Counted from the stretch's first letter, positions 46,904 through 54,923 are shown. The stretch is DNA of 64,000 nucleotides from Pseudomaricurvus sp033283175 (GCA_033283175.1 JAWMQM010000002.1:620001-684000); one strand, 5' to 3'. Numbers and translations: made by a program. Notes: generated by a model not told the origin, from the letters alone.

Positions 46904-49900
46904 ATGAAAAGAATGCTCATCAATGCAACTCAACCCGAAGAGTTGCGCGTAGCACTGGTCGATGGCCAGTGGCTCTACGACCTCGATATCGAAAATCGCA
47001 CCCGCGAACAGAAAAAAGCCAACATCTACAAGGGTAAAATTACCCGCATCGAACCCAGCCTTGAAGCGGCGTTCGTTGACTACGGCGCCGAGCGCCACGG
47101 CTTCCTGCCACTGAAAGAGATCTCCCGCCAGTATTTCACCAAGGGCTCCTCCGATTCCGAAGGCCGCGTCAAGATCAAGGATGTGCTTAAGGAAGGCCAG
47201 GAGGTCGTCGTACAGATCGACAAAGAGGAGCGCGGCAACAAGGGCGCAGCCCTCACCACCTTTATCAGCCTGGCCGGCCGCTACCTGGTGTTGATGCCCA
47301 ACAACCCCCGCGCTGGCGGCATCTCCCGCCGCATCGACGGTGAAGATCGCTCCGAACTGCGCGATGCCCTGAGCAAGATTGAAGTGCCGCAAGGCATGGG
47401 CATCATCGTCCGCACCGCCGGTGTTGGCCGCAGCGCCGAAGAGCTGCAGTGGGACCTCGACAACCTGCTCAAGCTGTGGGCCTCCATCGAAACCGCCTCC
47501 GGTGAACGTTCCGCCCCCGCCTTCCTGTTTCAGGAGAGCAACGTTCTTTACCGCGCCATCCGCGACTACCTGCGCGTGGATGTGGGCGAGATCGTGGTGG
47601 ACAAGAAAGAGGCCTACGACCTGGTGCACGCCCTGATCGCGCAGATGATGCCGGGCAGCAACAGCAAGGTGAAGCTCTATCAGGACGACACCCCGCTGTT
47701 CAATCGCTACCAGATTGAAAGCCAGATCGAGACCGCCTTCGAGCGCGAGGTGAAACTCCCCTCCGGCGGCTCCATTGTGATTGATATCACCGAGGCGCTG
47801 GTCTCCATCGACATCAACTCCGCCCGCGCCACCAAAGGCGGTGACATTGAAGAGACCGCCCTGCGCACCAACCTGGAAGCGGCCGACGAAATCGCCCGCC
47901 AGCTGCGCCTGCGCGACATCGGCGGCCTGGTCGTTATCGACTTCATCGACATGCAGCCCGTACGCAACCAGCGCGAAGTGGAAAACCGTGTGCGCGACGC
48001 ACTGGCCATGGACCGCGCGCGTGTACAGGTAGGTCGTATCTCCCGTTTCGGCCTGCTGGAGATGTCCCGCCAGCGCCTGCGCCCCTCCCTGGAAGAGACC
48101 AGCTCCAAGGTATGTCCACGTTGTAGCGGCCAGGGCACCATCCGCAGCACCAAATCCATTGCCCTGTCCATCCTGCGACTGGTGGAAGAAGAGGCGCAAA
48201 AAGAGCGCAGCGCCGAGATCCGTGCCATCACCCCGGTTCCGGTAGCCACCTACCTGCTGAACGAGAAACGCAAAGCCATCTCCAGCATCGAATCGCGCAA
48301 CAACACCCGGGTTCTCGTAATTCCCAACGAGCACATGGTGACGCCACACTTCGAGGTCCAGCGCCTCCGTGATGACGAGGCCACCAACACCGAAACCAGC
48401 TACAAGATTGTTACACAGCCGGACGAGAGTCAGATTGAAGCGCTGGAAACCAGTACTGCACTGCCGCCCGCACCACAACCTGCCGTACAGCAGCTGCAAC
48501 CGTCTGAGATGGCGCCGGCCCCTGCACCAGCCGCTGCACCAGCACCGGCACCCACAGCAGAGCCCGCTAAACCCGGCCTTCTGACCCGCCTTATGCACGC
48601 CCTGTTTGGCGACCCACAGGCAAAGGCCCGCCAGAAGGAAGAGGAGGAGCGGGAGGAGCAGCGCAAACAACGCAGCCAGAGAAACCGTAACTCCCAGCAA
48701 CGCAATCGCCGCGGTGGCAACCGTTCTCGCAACGATCGCGACCGTAACCGCGACGACAACCGTCGCAAAGACTCCGAAGGCCGCAACAGGAGCGACGACA
48801 ACCGCAACGAGCGCGGTAATCGTGGTGAGCGCAACGAGCGTAACGAGCGCGGTGAGCGTAACGAGCGCGGTGAGCGTAACGAGCGCGGTGAGCGTAACGA
48901 GCGCGGTGAGCGTAACGAGCGCGGTGAGCGTAACGAGCGCGGTGAGCGTAACGAACGCGGTGAGCGTAACGAACGCGGTGAGCGCAACGAACGCAGTGAT
49001 CGTAGCGAGCGTGGTGAGCGCAACGAGCGCGGCAACCGTCGCCGTGACCGTGACCGCGACTCCCGCAAGGAGCAGAAGCCGCAGGAGGACGCCGAGCTGC
49101 AAACCCAGGGCACCGATAGCGATGTCGCGGATTCGACCTCTAACGACGAGCAGCGCCCAAGCAAGCGCCCTGCCGGCAAACGCGGGCGCCCACAGCCCCG
49201 CCGCCGCGGTCGTCGCGATAGCGATAGCGCTGAAAGCACTACCGCCTCCGATACCGATAGCAACACTCAGGACCAGCCTCAGGAGCAACGCGAATCCGCC
49301 GAGCAGCAGCCGCAACGTGAACCCCGCGAGCGCCGTCAGCGCCAGCGTCAGGATCGCCCAGAAGCCGCCGCAGCGGAGCAGGCTACTCCAGCAGTAACCC
49401 GCTCTACAGGCAGCGAAGAGGCCAAACCTGAAGCCAGCCCTGAACTGGCAGCAACAGTCGCTACTGCGGCAGGCACAGCCACGATCGAAGCGCCTGTTAC
49501 GGCAACAGAACCAACGGCGGAAGCACCAACTGAAGTCCCTGCAGCGGAAGCACCAACCGAAGACGTAGCAGCCGGCGAGACACAGGTCGCCCCGACAGCA
49601 GAAACCGCTGTTGATGGAACCCCTGTCAGCAGCCAGCCCGAAGAGACCGCTGCGGCCGCACCGTTGGACGATGCCGCTGAGGCCCAGCCACAGATGGAGG
49701 AACCCACCCCTGCGCCATTGGAAGCCGCCGTGGATGCCGAGGCCGAAGCCTCATCCGCACCGGCGGCTGAAGCGCCAGCGGCGGAAGATGCCACCGTTGA
49801 CGCTGAGGAAATCGTACCGGCAACTGCAGCAGAAGCCGCGCCTGCAACCAGTACCACTGAGGATACCGAGACTGCAGCGAAGTCCACCGGCCAGACTGAC

Positions 49901-50236
49901 CTGTTTGCCGCCGCAAGCGCCACCGCACAAGCTGGGGCAGAGGAAGCTGCACAACCAGCGGTCGCGACCGAGGCCTCCCCTGCCGCAGTTACCGGCGATG
50001 TGGTTGAGCCTGTTGATGCCTCCGCACCACTCGCTCGCGCCGCCAATGACCCGCGGGTTAACCCCAAGCCGGTTACAGGGCTCCATATTGGAAGCGAAGT
50101 ACGTGAGCTGAGCATGAGCGCACCACTGGATACCTCAGTGCCCGCCAGTATCAGCCACAACCCGCGCCCTCTGGCACGTCCCGCTAACGATCCGCGCCAC
50201 AAGCGCACCGGGGTTGACTCCAGTAGCGCGGAATAA
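46904..50236 (+). CDS. rne: Ribonuclease E
   Basis: The main mRNA-decay and rRNA-processing endonuclease and the scaffold of the degradosome. The catalytic half has the S1 domain (about 35-118), the active-site D303 and D346, and the zinc-link C404/C407 (CPRCSGQG), at the same residue numbers as in E. coli. After residue 530 the 1110-residue protein turns disordered: an Arg/Asn/Glu-rich stretch with a hexapeptide tandem repeat, then a long Ala/Glu/Thr/Pro-rich acidic region, and near the C-terminus two ANDPR motifs. Short motifs of these kinds bind degradosome partners in related species. RraA, its inhibitor, is encoded 2.7 kb away. Confidence 0.97.
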   Translation: MKRMLINATQPEELRVALVDGQWLYDLDIENRTREQKKANIYKGKITRIEPSLEAAFVDYGAERHGFLPLKEISRQYFTKGSSDSEGRVKIKDVLKEGQEVVVQIDKEERGNKGAALTTFISLAGRYLVLMPNNPRAGGISRRIDGEDRSELRDALSKIEVPQGMGIIVRTAGVGRSAEELQWDLDNLLKLWASIETASGERSAPAFLFQESNVLYRAIRDYLRVDVGEIVVDKKEAYDLVHALIAQMMPGSNSKVKLYQDDTPLFNRYQIESQIETAFEREVKLPSGGSIVIDITEALVSIDINSARATKGGDIEETALRTNLEAADEIARQLRLRDIGGLVVIDFIDMQPVRNQREVENRVRDALAMDRARVQVGRISRFGLLEMSRQRLRPSLEETSSKVCPRCSGQGTIRSTKSIALSILRLVEEEAQKERSAEIRAITPVPVATYLLNEKRKAISSIESRNNTRVLVIPNEHMVTPHFEVQRLRDDEATNTETSYKIVTQPDESQIEALETSTALPPAPQPAVQQLQPSEMAPAPAPAAAPAPAPTAEPAKPGLLTRLMHALFGDPQAKARQKEEEEREEQRKQRSQRNRNSQQRNRRGGNRSRNDRDRNRDDNRRKDSEGRNRSDDNRNERGNRGERNERNERGERNERGERNERGERNERGERNERGERNERGERNERGERNERGERNERSDRSERGERNERGNRRRDRDRDSRKEQKPQEDAELQTQGTDSDVADSTSNDEQRPSKRPAGKRGRPQPRRRGRRDSDSAESTTASDTDSNTQDQPQEQRESAEQQPQREPRERRQRQRQDRPEAAAAEQATPAVTRSTGSEEAKPEASPELAATVATAAGTATIEAPVTATEPTAEAPTEVPAAEAPTEDVAAGETQVAPTAETAVDGTPVSSQPEETAAAAPLDDAAEAQPQMEEPTPAPLEAAVDAEAEASSAPAAEAPAAEDATVDAEEIVPATAAEAAPATSTTEDTETAAKSTGQTDLFAAASATAQAGAEEAAQPAVATEASPAAVTGDVVEPVDASAPLARAANDPRVNPKPVTGLHIGSEVRELSMSAPLDTSVPASISHNPRPLARPANDPRHKRTGVDSSSAE
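48824..49030 (+). repeat. 18-bp tandem repeat inside rne coding GERNER units
   Basis: Eight consecutive 18-bp units run from 48851 to 48994, each coding Gly-Glu-Arg-Asn-Glu-Arg with only GAG/GAA and CGT/CGC changes. Single related units flank them at 48824-48841, 48995-49012 (diverged to SDRSER) and 49013-49030. Near-identical DNA shows recent expansion by slippage or unequal crossing over. It is coding, in frame, and not a CRISPR array. Confidence 0.95.
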
Positions 50237-50271
50237 ACGCTCTGCCCACCAGGCAACCCTCAAGCCCGCCG

Positions 50272-50304
50272 GTAACCACCGGCGGGCTTTTTTTCTGCCC
50301 GCAA
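50272..50304 (+). terminator. Intrinsic terminator of rne
   Basis: A perfect 10-bp stem GCCCGCCGGT/ACCGGCGGGC with an AACC loop and seven Ts. Confidence 0.95.
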
Positions 50305-50352
50305 ATATCACCAACATTGTTTTTTTCCATTTAAAAATAACGGCTTATGGGC

Positions 50353-50380
50353 TTGCTGCGCCCTAAAAGCCATGTATAAT
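50353..50380 (+). promoter_or_regulatory. Promoter of tRNA-Ser
   Basis: TTGCTG (50353-50358), 16-base spacer, perfect TATAAT (50375-50380), 11 bases before the mature tRNA 5' end. A GC-rich GCGC follows the -10, as in stringently controlled stable-RNA promoters. Confidence 0.7.
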
Positions 50381-50391
50381 GCGCTCGTTCC

Positions 50392-50479
50392 GGTGGGCTG
50401 GCTGAGTGGTCGAAAGCGGCGGTCTTGAAAACCGTTGACTGTAACAGGTCCTGGGGTTCGAATCCCTAGCCCACCGCCA
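50392..50479 (+). tRNA. tRNA-Ser (anticodon UGA)
   Basis: An 88-nt class II tRNA. The acceptor stem GGTGGGC pairs with GCCCACC, then discriminator G and encoded CCA. The anticodon stem-loop CGGTCTTGAAAACCGT carries TGA. A long variable arm (GACTGTAACAGGTC) and the T-loop GGTTCGAATCC confirm a serine tRNA. No integrated element is attached at its 3' end. Confidence 0.97.
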
Positions 50480-50527
50480 TCTTAATCAAGCACACACAGC
50501 GAATCAGCTTAAGATGAGCTTGTTCGG

Positions 50528-50552
50528 GAAACCCGCTTCTGGCGGGTTTTTT
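50528..50552 (+). terminator. Intrinsic terminator of tRNA-Ser
   Basis: AACCCGC/GCGGGTT stem with a TTCTG loop and a T-run, 49 bases after the tRNA. Confidence 0.9.
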
Positions 50553-50819
50553 CGTTTATGTAGCGGCGTAAATGCCAATCCACACAAAGCCCGAAGAATC
50601 AGGCTTTCAGCGCATCTCCGGCAAGGACAGCCAGGCGCCTGAACTTCCCCCTCGTTTTGCTGTCTTTCAGAGTGACAGAACCGTTACAACTGCCCCACTA
50701 ATCCCTTGTTTTTTCAGGGCTAATGACAAAGTTTTGAAGAGTTAATTCGCTTGCTTTTGACCCACTGGTTTGTATGATTGGTCAAAGATTTCAGGATTAA
50801 CCTGCAACGGAGAAATACC
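50553..50819 (+). promoter_or_regulatory. yccA upstream region with promoter and inverted repeat
   Basis: A promoter TTGCTT (50751-50756), 16 bases, TATGAT (50773-50778). The arms TTTGACC (50756-50762) and GGTCAAA (50780-50786) form a perfect 7-bp inverted repeat spanning the -10, a candidate repressor site. GGAG precedes the ATG. The rest of the stretch shows no gene. Confidence 0.5.
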
Positions 50820-51494
50820 ATGCAAGAGATTTATTCACAGGCGCAACGGGAAGCTGTTGTCTCCACTAATAAAGTGTTGAAGAACACCTATATGCTGCTG
50901 GCTATGACCATGGGTGTCAGTGCCGTGGCCTGTGGCGCTTCCATGGCAATTGGCCTGGGTCAGGGTGCTGCCCTGCTCATGAACCTGGTGGCTCTCGCCT
51001 TGGTCTGGTTTGTCCTGCCGCGCACCGCCAACTCCGCCTCCGGCATCTACGTTGTGTTCGCCTTTACCGCACTGCTGGGCGCCTCTCTCGGCCCAACCCT
51101 GAATCACTACCTGGCTATGCAGAATGGCTCGCAGGTCATCTTCCAGGCCCTCGCCGGCACAGCACTGGTTTTCTTTGGCCTGTCCGGCTACGTCCTGACC
51201 ACCAAGAAAGATTTCAGCTTCATGGGCGGCTTCCTGATGACCGGCCTGATCGTAGTGGTGCTTGCGGCACTGGGCTTTATGATTGCTGGCTTTTTCGGTG
51301 TTAACGTCAGCGGCGTCAGCCTGGCCCTGAGTGCAGCCATTGTGCTGCTGATGTCCGGCTTTATCCTTTACGACACCAGCCGTATCGTGAATGGTGGAGA
51401 GACCAATTACGTGATGGCCACCGTCTCGCTCTACCTGAACATCTACAACCTGTTTGTCTCACTGCTGCACCTGATCGGCGCGGCAGAAGACTGA
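50820..51494 (+). CDS. yccA: Bax inhibitor-1 family membrane protein YccA
   Basis: A 224-residue protein with seven membrane spans of the BI-1/YccA family. E. coli YccA is a substrate and modulator of the FtsH protease and protects SecY from degradation at jammed translocons. ATG 50820 has GGAG before it and starts the family sequence MQEIYSQAQREAVVSTNKVLKNTYMLL... The last span, LYLNIYNLFVSLLHLIG, has the conserved acidic ending AAED. An intrinsic terminator separates it from tusD. Confidence 0.95.
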   Translation: MQEIYSQAQREAVVSTNKVLKNTYMLLAMTMGVSAVACGASMAIGLGQGAALLMNLVALALVWFVLPRTANSASGIYVVFAFTALLGASLGPTLNHYLAMQNGSQVIFQALAGTALVFFGLSGYVLTTKKDFSFMGGFLMTGLIVVVLAALGFMIAGFFGVNVSGVSLALSAAIVLLMSGFILYDTSRIVNGGETNYVMATVSLYLNIYNLFVSLLHLIGAAED

Positions 51495-51504
51495 TTGCAG
51501 TCAT

Positions 51505-51531
51505 AGCCCCCGACTTGTCGGGGGCTTTCTG
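51505..51531 (+). terminator. Terminator between yccA and tusD
   Basis: AGCCCCCGAC/GTCGGGGGCT hairpin followed by TTTCTGTT. The tusD start is only 15 bases beyond it, so read-through may feed tusDCB. Confidence 0.8.
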
Positions 51532-51545
51532 TTATATAGCAACCC

Positions 51546-51884
51546 ATGCTCTTTTCCCTGCTCGTCTCCCGCCCCCCTTCCCCCGACCCACTACACGATC
51601 AAGCCCTGCTGTTTGCCAAGGCAATACTCTGCGAACAACACCAGCTCTACCGAGTCTTTTTTCTGGCCGATGGCGTGGATACCGCCCGAGACACCCCTGA
51701 ATCCGCCACCCAACAGGCCTGGACTGAATTGCAGCAGCAACACCAACTGGACTTGGTGGTGTGTGTAACGGATTTTCAGCGGCGCTACGGTAAAGAATCC
51801 TGCAGTACCGCCTTTACCCTCTCCGGGATGGGACAGCTGGCGGACGCCAGCCACTGTTCCGACCGCTTGATCACCATCCGCTAG
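51546..51884 (+). CDS. tusD: Sulfurtransferase complex subunit TusD
   Basis: A 112-residue DsrE-type protein. TusD takes sulfur from TusA and passes it to TusE in the relay leading to MnmA. The family pattern LLVSRPPSPDPLHDQALLFAKAILCEQHQLYRVFFLADGV is clear, and the active-site region VCVTDFQRRYG is followed by FTLSGMGQLADA. The catalytic cysteine is most likely the one in VVCVTDF. It is first of tusD-tusC-tusB. Confidence 0.92.
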   Translation: MLFSLLVSRPPSPDPLHDQALLFAKAILCEQHQLYRVFFLADGVDTARDTPESATQQAWTELQQQHQLDLVVCVTDFQRRYGKESCSTAFTLSGMGQLADASHCSDRLITIR

Positions 51885-51899
51885 GGGGCAGCTCCGGCA

Positions 51900-52199
51900 A
51901 TGCAGGTTATATTTCTGCTCGACGACAGTAACGCTGACAGCTGCGACAGCGCGCTGAACGGGGCCCTTACCCATGCGCTGATGGGGATAGATACCGGCGT
52001 ATTGTTTTTGAACCCGCCCACCGCCGGGAGCCTCCGGGACAAACTGATCATGTGCCGGGATATGGGAGTGCGGCTGACAGCTGTGCGCCTCCCGGGACAC
52101 GCTGACGGCACTGAAATGGCGTGCGAAGGGATAGAGTTGCTGGACAGCAACGGGGCCCGGGAGCTCCTGCAAACAGCCCGTCACTGCCTGAGCCCCTGA
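51900..52199 (+). CDS. tusC: Sulfurtransferase complex subunit TusC-like
   Basis: A 99-residue DsrF-type protein lying 15 bases after tusD and two bases before tusB. Position and size identify it; its sequence is shorter and more diverged than E. coli TusC (119 residues). It forms the TusBCD heterohexamer core with the other two. No catalytic role is known for this subunit. Confidence 0.82.
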   Translation: MQVIFLLDDSNADSCDSALNGALTHALMGIDTGVLFLNPPTAGSLRDKLIMCRDMGVRLTAVRLPGHADGTEMACEGIELLDSNGARELLQTARHCLSP

Positions 52200-52201
52200 A
52201 C

Positions 52202-52489
52202 ATGCCATCAGCCACACTGCACATCATCAGCAGTCACACAACCGCCGGGGCGGCCCAATGGTGCCTGCAAAACTGCGGCAACAGGGACGCCATTCTGGTC
52301 ACTGATACCAACGACATTGCCGATGTCGCTGACCTGACTCTGCGGGCGCTTGCCTGCACGGACAACGTCTATTGCCTGACTGAGACCGGTGCCCTGCCGG
52401 ACGGCCCACTACCCACTGCGGTTCAGATCATCGATTACCCGGGCTGGGTCAGGCTCTGTTGTGAGTTTGAAAAGGTCATCTCCTGGTAG
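52202..52489 (+). CDS. tusB: Sulfurtransferase complex subunit TusB-like
   Basis: A 95-residue DsrH-type protein (MPSATLHIISSHTTAGAAQWCLQN at the start, DYPGWVRLCCEFEKVISW at the end). ATG 52202 follows the tusC stop by two bases. The open frame extends back to 52121 inside tusC, but the family begins at this ATG. A TusE/DsrC gene, often next, does not follow: the next gene is convergent. Confidence 0.85.
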   Translation: MPSATLHIISSHTTAGAAQWCLQNCGNRDAILVTDTNDIADVADLTLRALACTDNVYCLTETGALPDGPLPTAVQIIDYPGWVRLCCEFEKVISW

Positions 52490-52495
52490 GAGCAC

Positions 52496-52903
52496 CTATT
52501 CACTGAGGTGGATTATCACCTGGCGCTGTTGAGCGCCATGACGATGTTCCCAAAGAAAGACCCCCTGCCAGGTGCCCAACCCCAACCTCCCATTCAGCAC
52601 TGGTATGGACAGACTGCAGGCTGTGAGAGCGGCCTTGATATGCGCAGGCATATCATCAGCCCCCTCCAGCGTGTGGGTGTACAGGGGATCATTTTCCGGC
52701 ACCAGCCGGTTTAACCAGGCCTCCAGATCCCGCCGGGCGGAAGGATCGTAATTTTCCTGAATCAACAGGCTGGCGGAAGTGTGCTGGATGTAGAGCGTAC
52801 AGAGCCCTTCCCGGCCTCCGTGGGCCTCCACCACCGCGCTAACAGCGTCGGTAATGTCCTGTAACCCCTGCCCCCGGGACCTGACCTGAATAGTGCGAAT
52901 CAT
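52496..52903 (-). CDS. YjbQ family protein (UPF0047)
   Basis: A 135-residue protein of the YjbQ/UPF0047 family with HTSASLLIQENYDPSARRDLEAWL, EGADDMPAHIKAAL and LGTWQGVFLWEHR. Members form trimers, and some show weak thiamine phosphate synthase activity, but the real role is not settled. Its stop lies six bases from that of tusB. It is on the minus strand, downstream of rraA. Confidence 0.9.
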   Translation of the reverse strand: MIRTIQVRSRGQGLQDITDAVSAVVEAHGGREGLCTLYIQHTSASLLIQENYDPSARRDLEAWLNRLVPENDPLYTHTLEGADDMPAHIKAALTACSLSIPVLNGRLGLGTWQGVFLWEHRHGAQQRQVIIHLSE

Positions 52904-52946
52904 ATTCTGCTGAAACTCTAACTGCTGATAGCGAAGGGTGATGCAG

Positions 52947-53435
52947 CTACTCCGGCATCACCAGCGCGCGGCCAGACACAAGCACACCATTATTGTCAGC
53001 GTAGACATACTGACCCGGGCTTAGAGTTACACCACCAAAAGTGACCGCCACATTGAGATCCCCTATCCCGCGCTTATCAGTTTTAAACGGGTGTGTGTTT
53101 AACGCCTGCACGCCAAGGTTCATAGAGCGGATGGCATCCACATCGCGGATACAGCCATATACAAGGATGCCCTCCCAGCCGCTGGCAACTGCCTTTTCCG
53201 CCAACATGTCCCCAAGTAATGCTCGCCTGAGGGAACCACCGCCATCCACCACCAGAACCTTGCCGGTACCCGGCTGACTGACCTGCTCTCTCACCAGGGA
53301 ATTGTCCTCAAAACATTTAATCGTGACAATTTCACCACCAAAGCTGCTGCGCCCGCCGTAACTGCGGAACATTGGCTCCAGCGCCTGAACATCATCGGGA
53401 TAGGCGTCACTCAAATCCGGGGTGCAATAGGTCAT
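52947..53435 (-). CDS. rraA: Ribonuclease E activity regulator RraA
   Basis: Binds the C-terminal scaffold of RNase E and lowers its activity. The 162-residue protein has the RraA pattern: TPDLSDAYPD, GKVLVVDGGGSLRRALLGDMLAEKA, GCIRDVDAIRSMNLGVQALNTHP and GQYVYADNNGVLVS. The metal and substrate residues of the aldolase-like fold (GGGSLRRALLGD and RDVD) are kept, so an aldolase-family reaction cannot be excluded by sequence. Start: AAGGAACAGAG directly precedes ATG 53435. Confidence 0.93.
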   Translation of the reverse strand: MTYCTPDLSDAYPDDVQALEPMFRSYGGRSSFGGEIVTIKCFEDNSLVREQVSQPGTGKVLVVDGGGSLRRALLGDMLAEKAVASGWEGILVYGCIRDVDAIRSMNLGVQALNTHPFKTDKRGIGDLNVAVTFGGVTLSPGQYVYADNNGVLVSGRALVMPE

Positions 53436-53516
53436 CTCTGTTCCTTGTAGATTGGTTCCTTGTCGGCAGGCCAATGGACCGCCTCACAGGCCGTAAAAGG
53501 CGGGAAAACGTCCTGA

Positions 53517-53849
53517 TCAATAGGGGCGGCCGCTGTCAGCATCGGGAATATCGATACCTACGGTATTGCCTTCGTAGACAGGCCTGAACACCTGCAGCGC
53601 CTGCATACACCCAGAAACCCTGGGCTCGCCGCTATCGAGACTGAATTCAAGACCGTGCAAAGGGCAGCGCAAATAACCCTGGGTTACTGTGCCATTGTGC
53701 AGCGGTGCGTTCATGTGTGTGCATTGGTTGGAAACGATATGGATCCGGCCCGCTTCCTGCAGCAGCAGCAACTCGCCACGGCCGAGCCGGATCACCTTCC
53801 GGTATCCATCATGCAAACGGTGCAACTTCTCCAGCGGCTGAAATGCCAT
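53517..53849 (-). CDS. Rieske [2Fe-2S] domain protein
   Basis: A 110-residue single-domain Rieske protein. The cluster ligands are complete: C43-T-H45 and C62-P-L-H65. It resembles ferredoxin components of ring-hydroxylating dioxygenases or NirD-like small subunits. The start lies 41 bases inside the end of the upstream hydrolase-like gene, with GGAG and GGGGG before the ATG, so the two are coupled. No oxygenase large subunit is present in the window, so its electron partner is unknown. Confidence 0.9.
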   Translation of the reverse strand: MAFQPLEKLHRLHDGYRKVIRLGRGELLLLQEAGRIHIVSNQCTHMNAPLHNGTVTQGYLRCPLHGLEFSLDSGEPRVSGCMQALQVFRPVYEGNTVGIDIPDADSGRPY

Positions 53850-54810
53850 CCCCCATCTCCTGCCTGTAATCCTGATTCATCCAGCCAGTAAGCAATCCCG
53901 GCAAGCCGTGTAACGCTTCTCCCGCGCCACATCCGCCGGACATCACAGTATCGAGGCTTTCACCGGCCAGCTCCAGCACAGTTAAATTGCCTTGCTGAAG
54001 CAGATTGCGCAAGCCCCTCTCACCCCAATCACGGGTTTTATCCACACTGATCCAGGCCAGCGGCACAGAGGCCATGCGCAACTGGTACCAGAGGTCAATC
54101 CCCATGGCAGCGCCACGGCGCGACAGCTTGCGACTCTCAACTATCAGGTTTTTGATCAGGGCACAGGATTCCATTTCCGGCCCGGCCAACTCATCGCGAC
54201 ACTTCCTTCCAGCCAGCAACGAAGTCAGACCCGGCAAGCGAGACCATCCGGCACAGCCAAAGGGATCCCCGTAACCGATGAGAGAGGCGACCGGCAGCCC
54301 CAGCAGTGCGCCCGCGCCCTGACTCATCAGCAGCGCGCCACCTCCAATGCCCGCGCCCAACCAGTGCACCGGGCGCTCTGCCGTCATCTCGGCGACAAAC
54401 CGGGTTACCGCCGGTATGTCGTAAAGGGCCGTATCGGCAAGGGTACAGGAATCAAAATCTGCATTGACCGCGGAGAGTCCATGGCCACGCATCTCCATTA
54501 ACCACACATCAATTCCAGCGTTGACCAGTTGCCGGCCAGCACTCTGCTCCGGCCCACGCCAAAAAGCGCTTCGGTTCTGGTACTGCCCGTGCAACAGGAT
54601 TAACACCGGACGATGTCTGGGAATGGCGGAGGGTGCATTCAGTGGTGACAGGTGAGTCACCGCCAGCTCCACAGATTTATCACCACTGTTGTTGGGCTTC
54701 AGCAGATAAACATCTTCAGCCAACCCGTCACTTTGCTCGGCAACCATCAACCGCACCGGAAAATAACGACTGCTGCTTTTCACTGCTTTCTCCCAAACCA
54801 TGAATTTCAA
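53809..54810 (-). CDS. Alpha/beta-hydrolase-like protein lacking a Ser nucleophile
   Basis: A 333-residue protein with the alpha/beta hydrolase layout: oxyanion-side LILLHGQYQNR (about 69-80), a MEMRGHG segment (106-111), and a nucleophile elbow at 152-156. The elbow reads G-A-G-I-G, where the catalytic Ser, Asp or Cys should stand at residue 154. Normal lipase or esterase chemistry is therefore unlikely. The next gene, a Rieske protein, overlaps it by 41 bases. It may be a binding or scaffold protein, or use another residue; no function assigned. Confidence 0.8.
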   Translation of the reverse strand: MKFMVWEKAVKSSSRYFPVRLMVAEQSDGLAEDVYLLKPNNSGDKSVELAVTHLSPLNAPSAIPRHRPVLILLHGQYQNRSAFWRGPEQSAGRQLVNAGIDVWLMEMRGHGLSAVNADFDSCTLADTALYDIPAVTRFVAEMTAERPVHWLGAGIGGGALLMSQGAGALLGLPVASLIGYGDPFGCAGWSRLPGLTSLLAGRKCRDELAGPEMESCALIKNLIVESRKLSRRGAAMGIDLWYQLRMASVPLAWISVDKTRDWGERGLRNLLQQGNLTVLELAGESLDTVMSGGCGAGEALHGLPGLLTGWMNQDYRQEMGDGISAAGEVAPFA

Positions 54811-54923
54811 AACTCATTATAATTCAGCGCCGCAAGCCTTCCACAAAATCTCTCGCCCAAAGCAGAATTCTACGCCCGGCCCCACTGCAGCAACCGTAGA
54901 AATGGAACGGCGTAGATTCTACA

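Noticed and set aside
48851..48994. Evenly spaced repeats that might be a CRISPR array
   Set aside because: The 18-bp units are contiguous with no spacers and are in frame within rne.
46877..49315. An 812-residue open frame antisense to rne, with long Leu/Val/Thr repeats
   Set aside because: The repeats are the reverse reading of the 18-bp rne array and the Ala/Glu region. No ribosome site or family supports it.
50392..50479. tRNA-Ser as an integration site for a mobile element
   Set aside because: No integrase, no direct repeat of the tRNA 3' end, and core genes follow on both sides.
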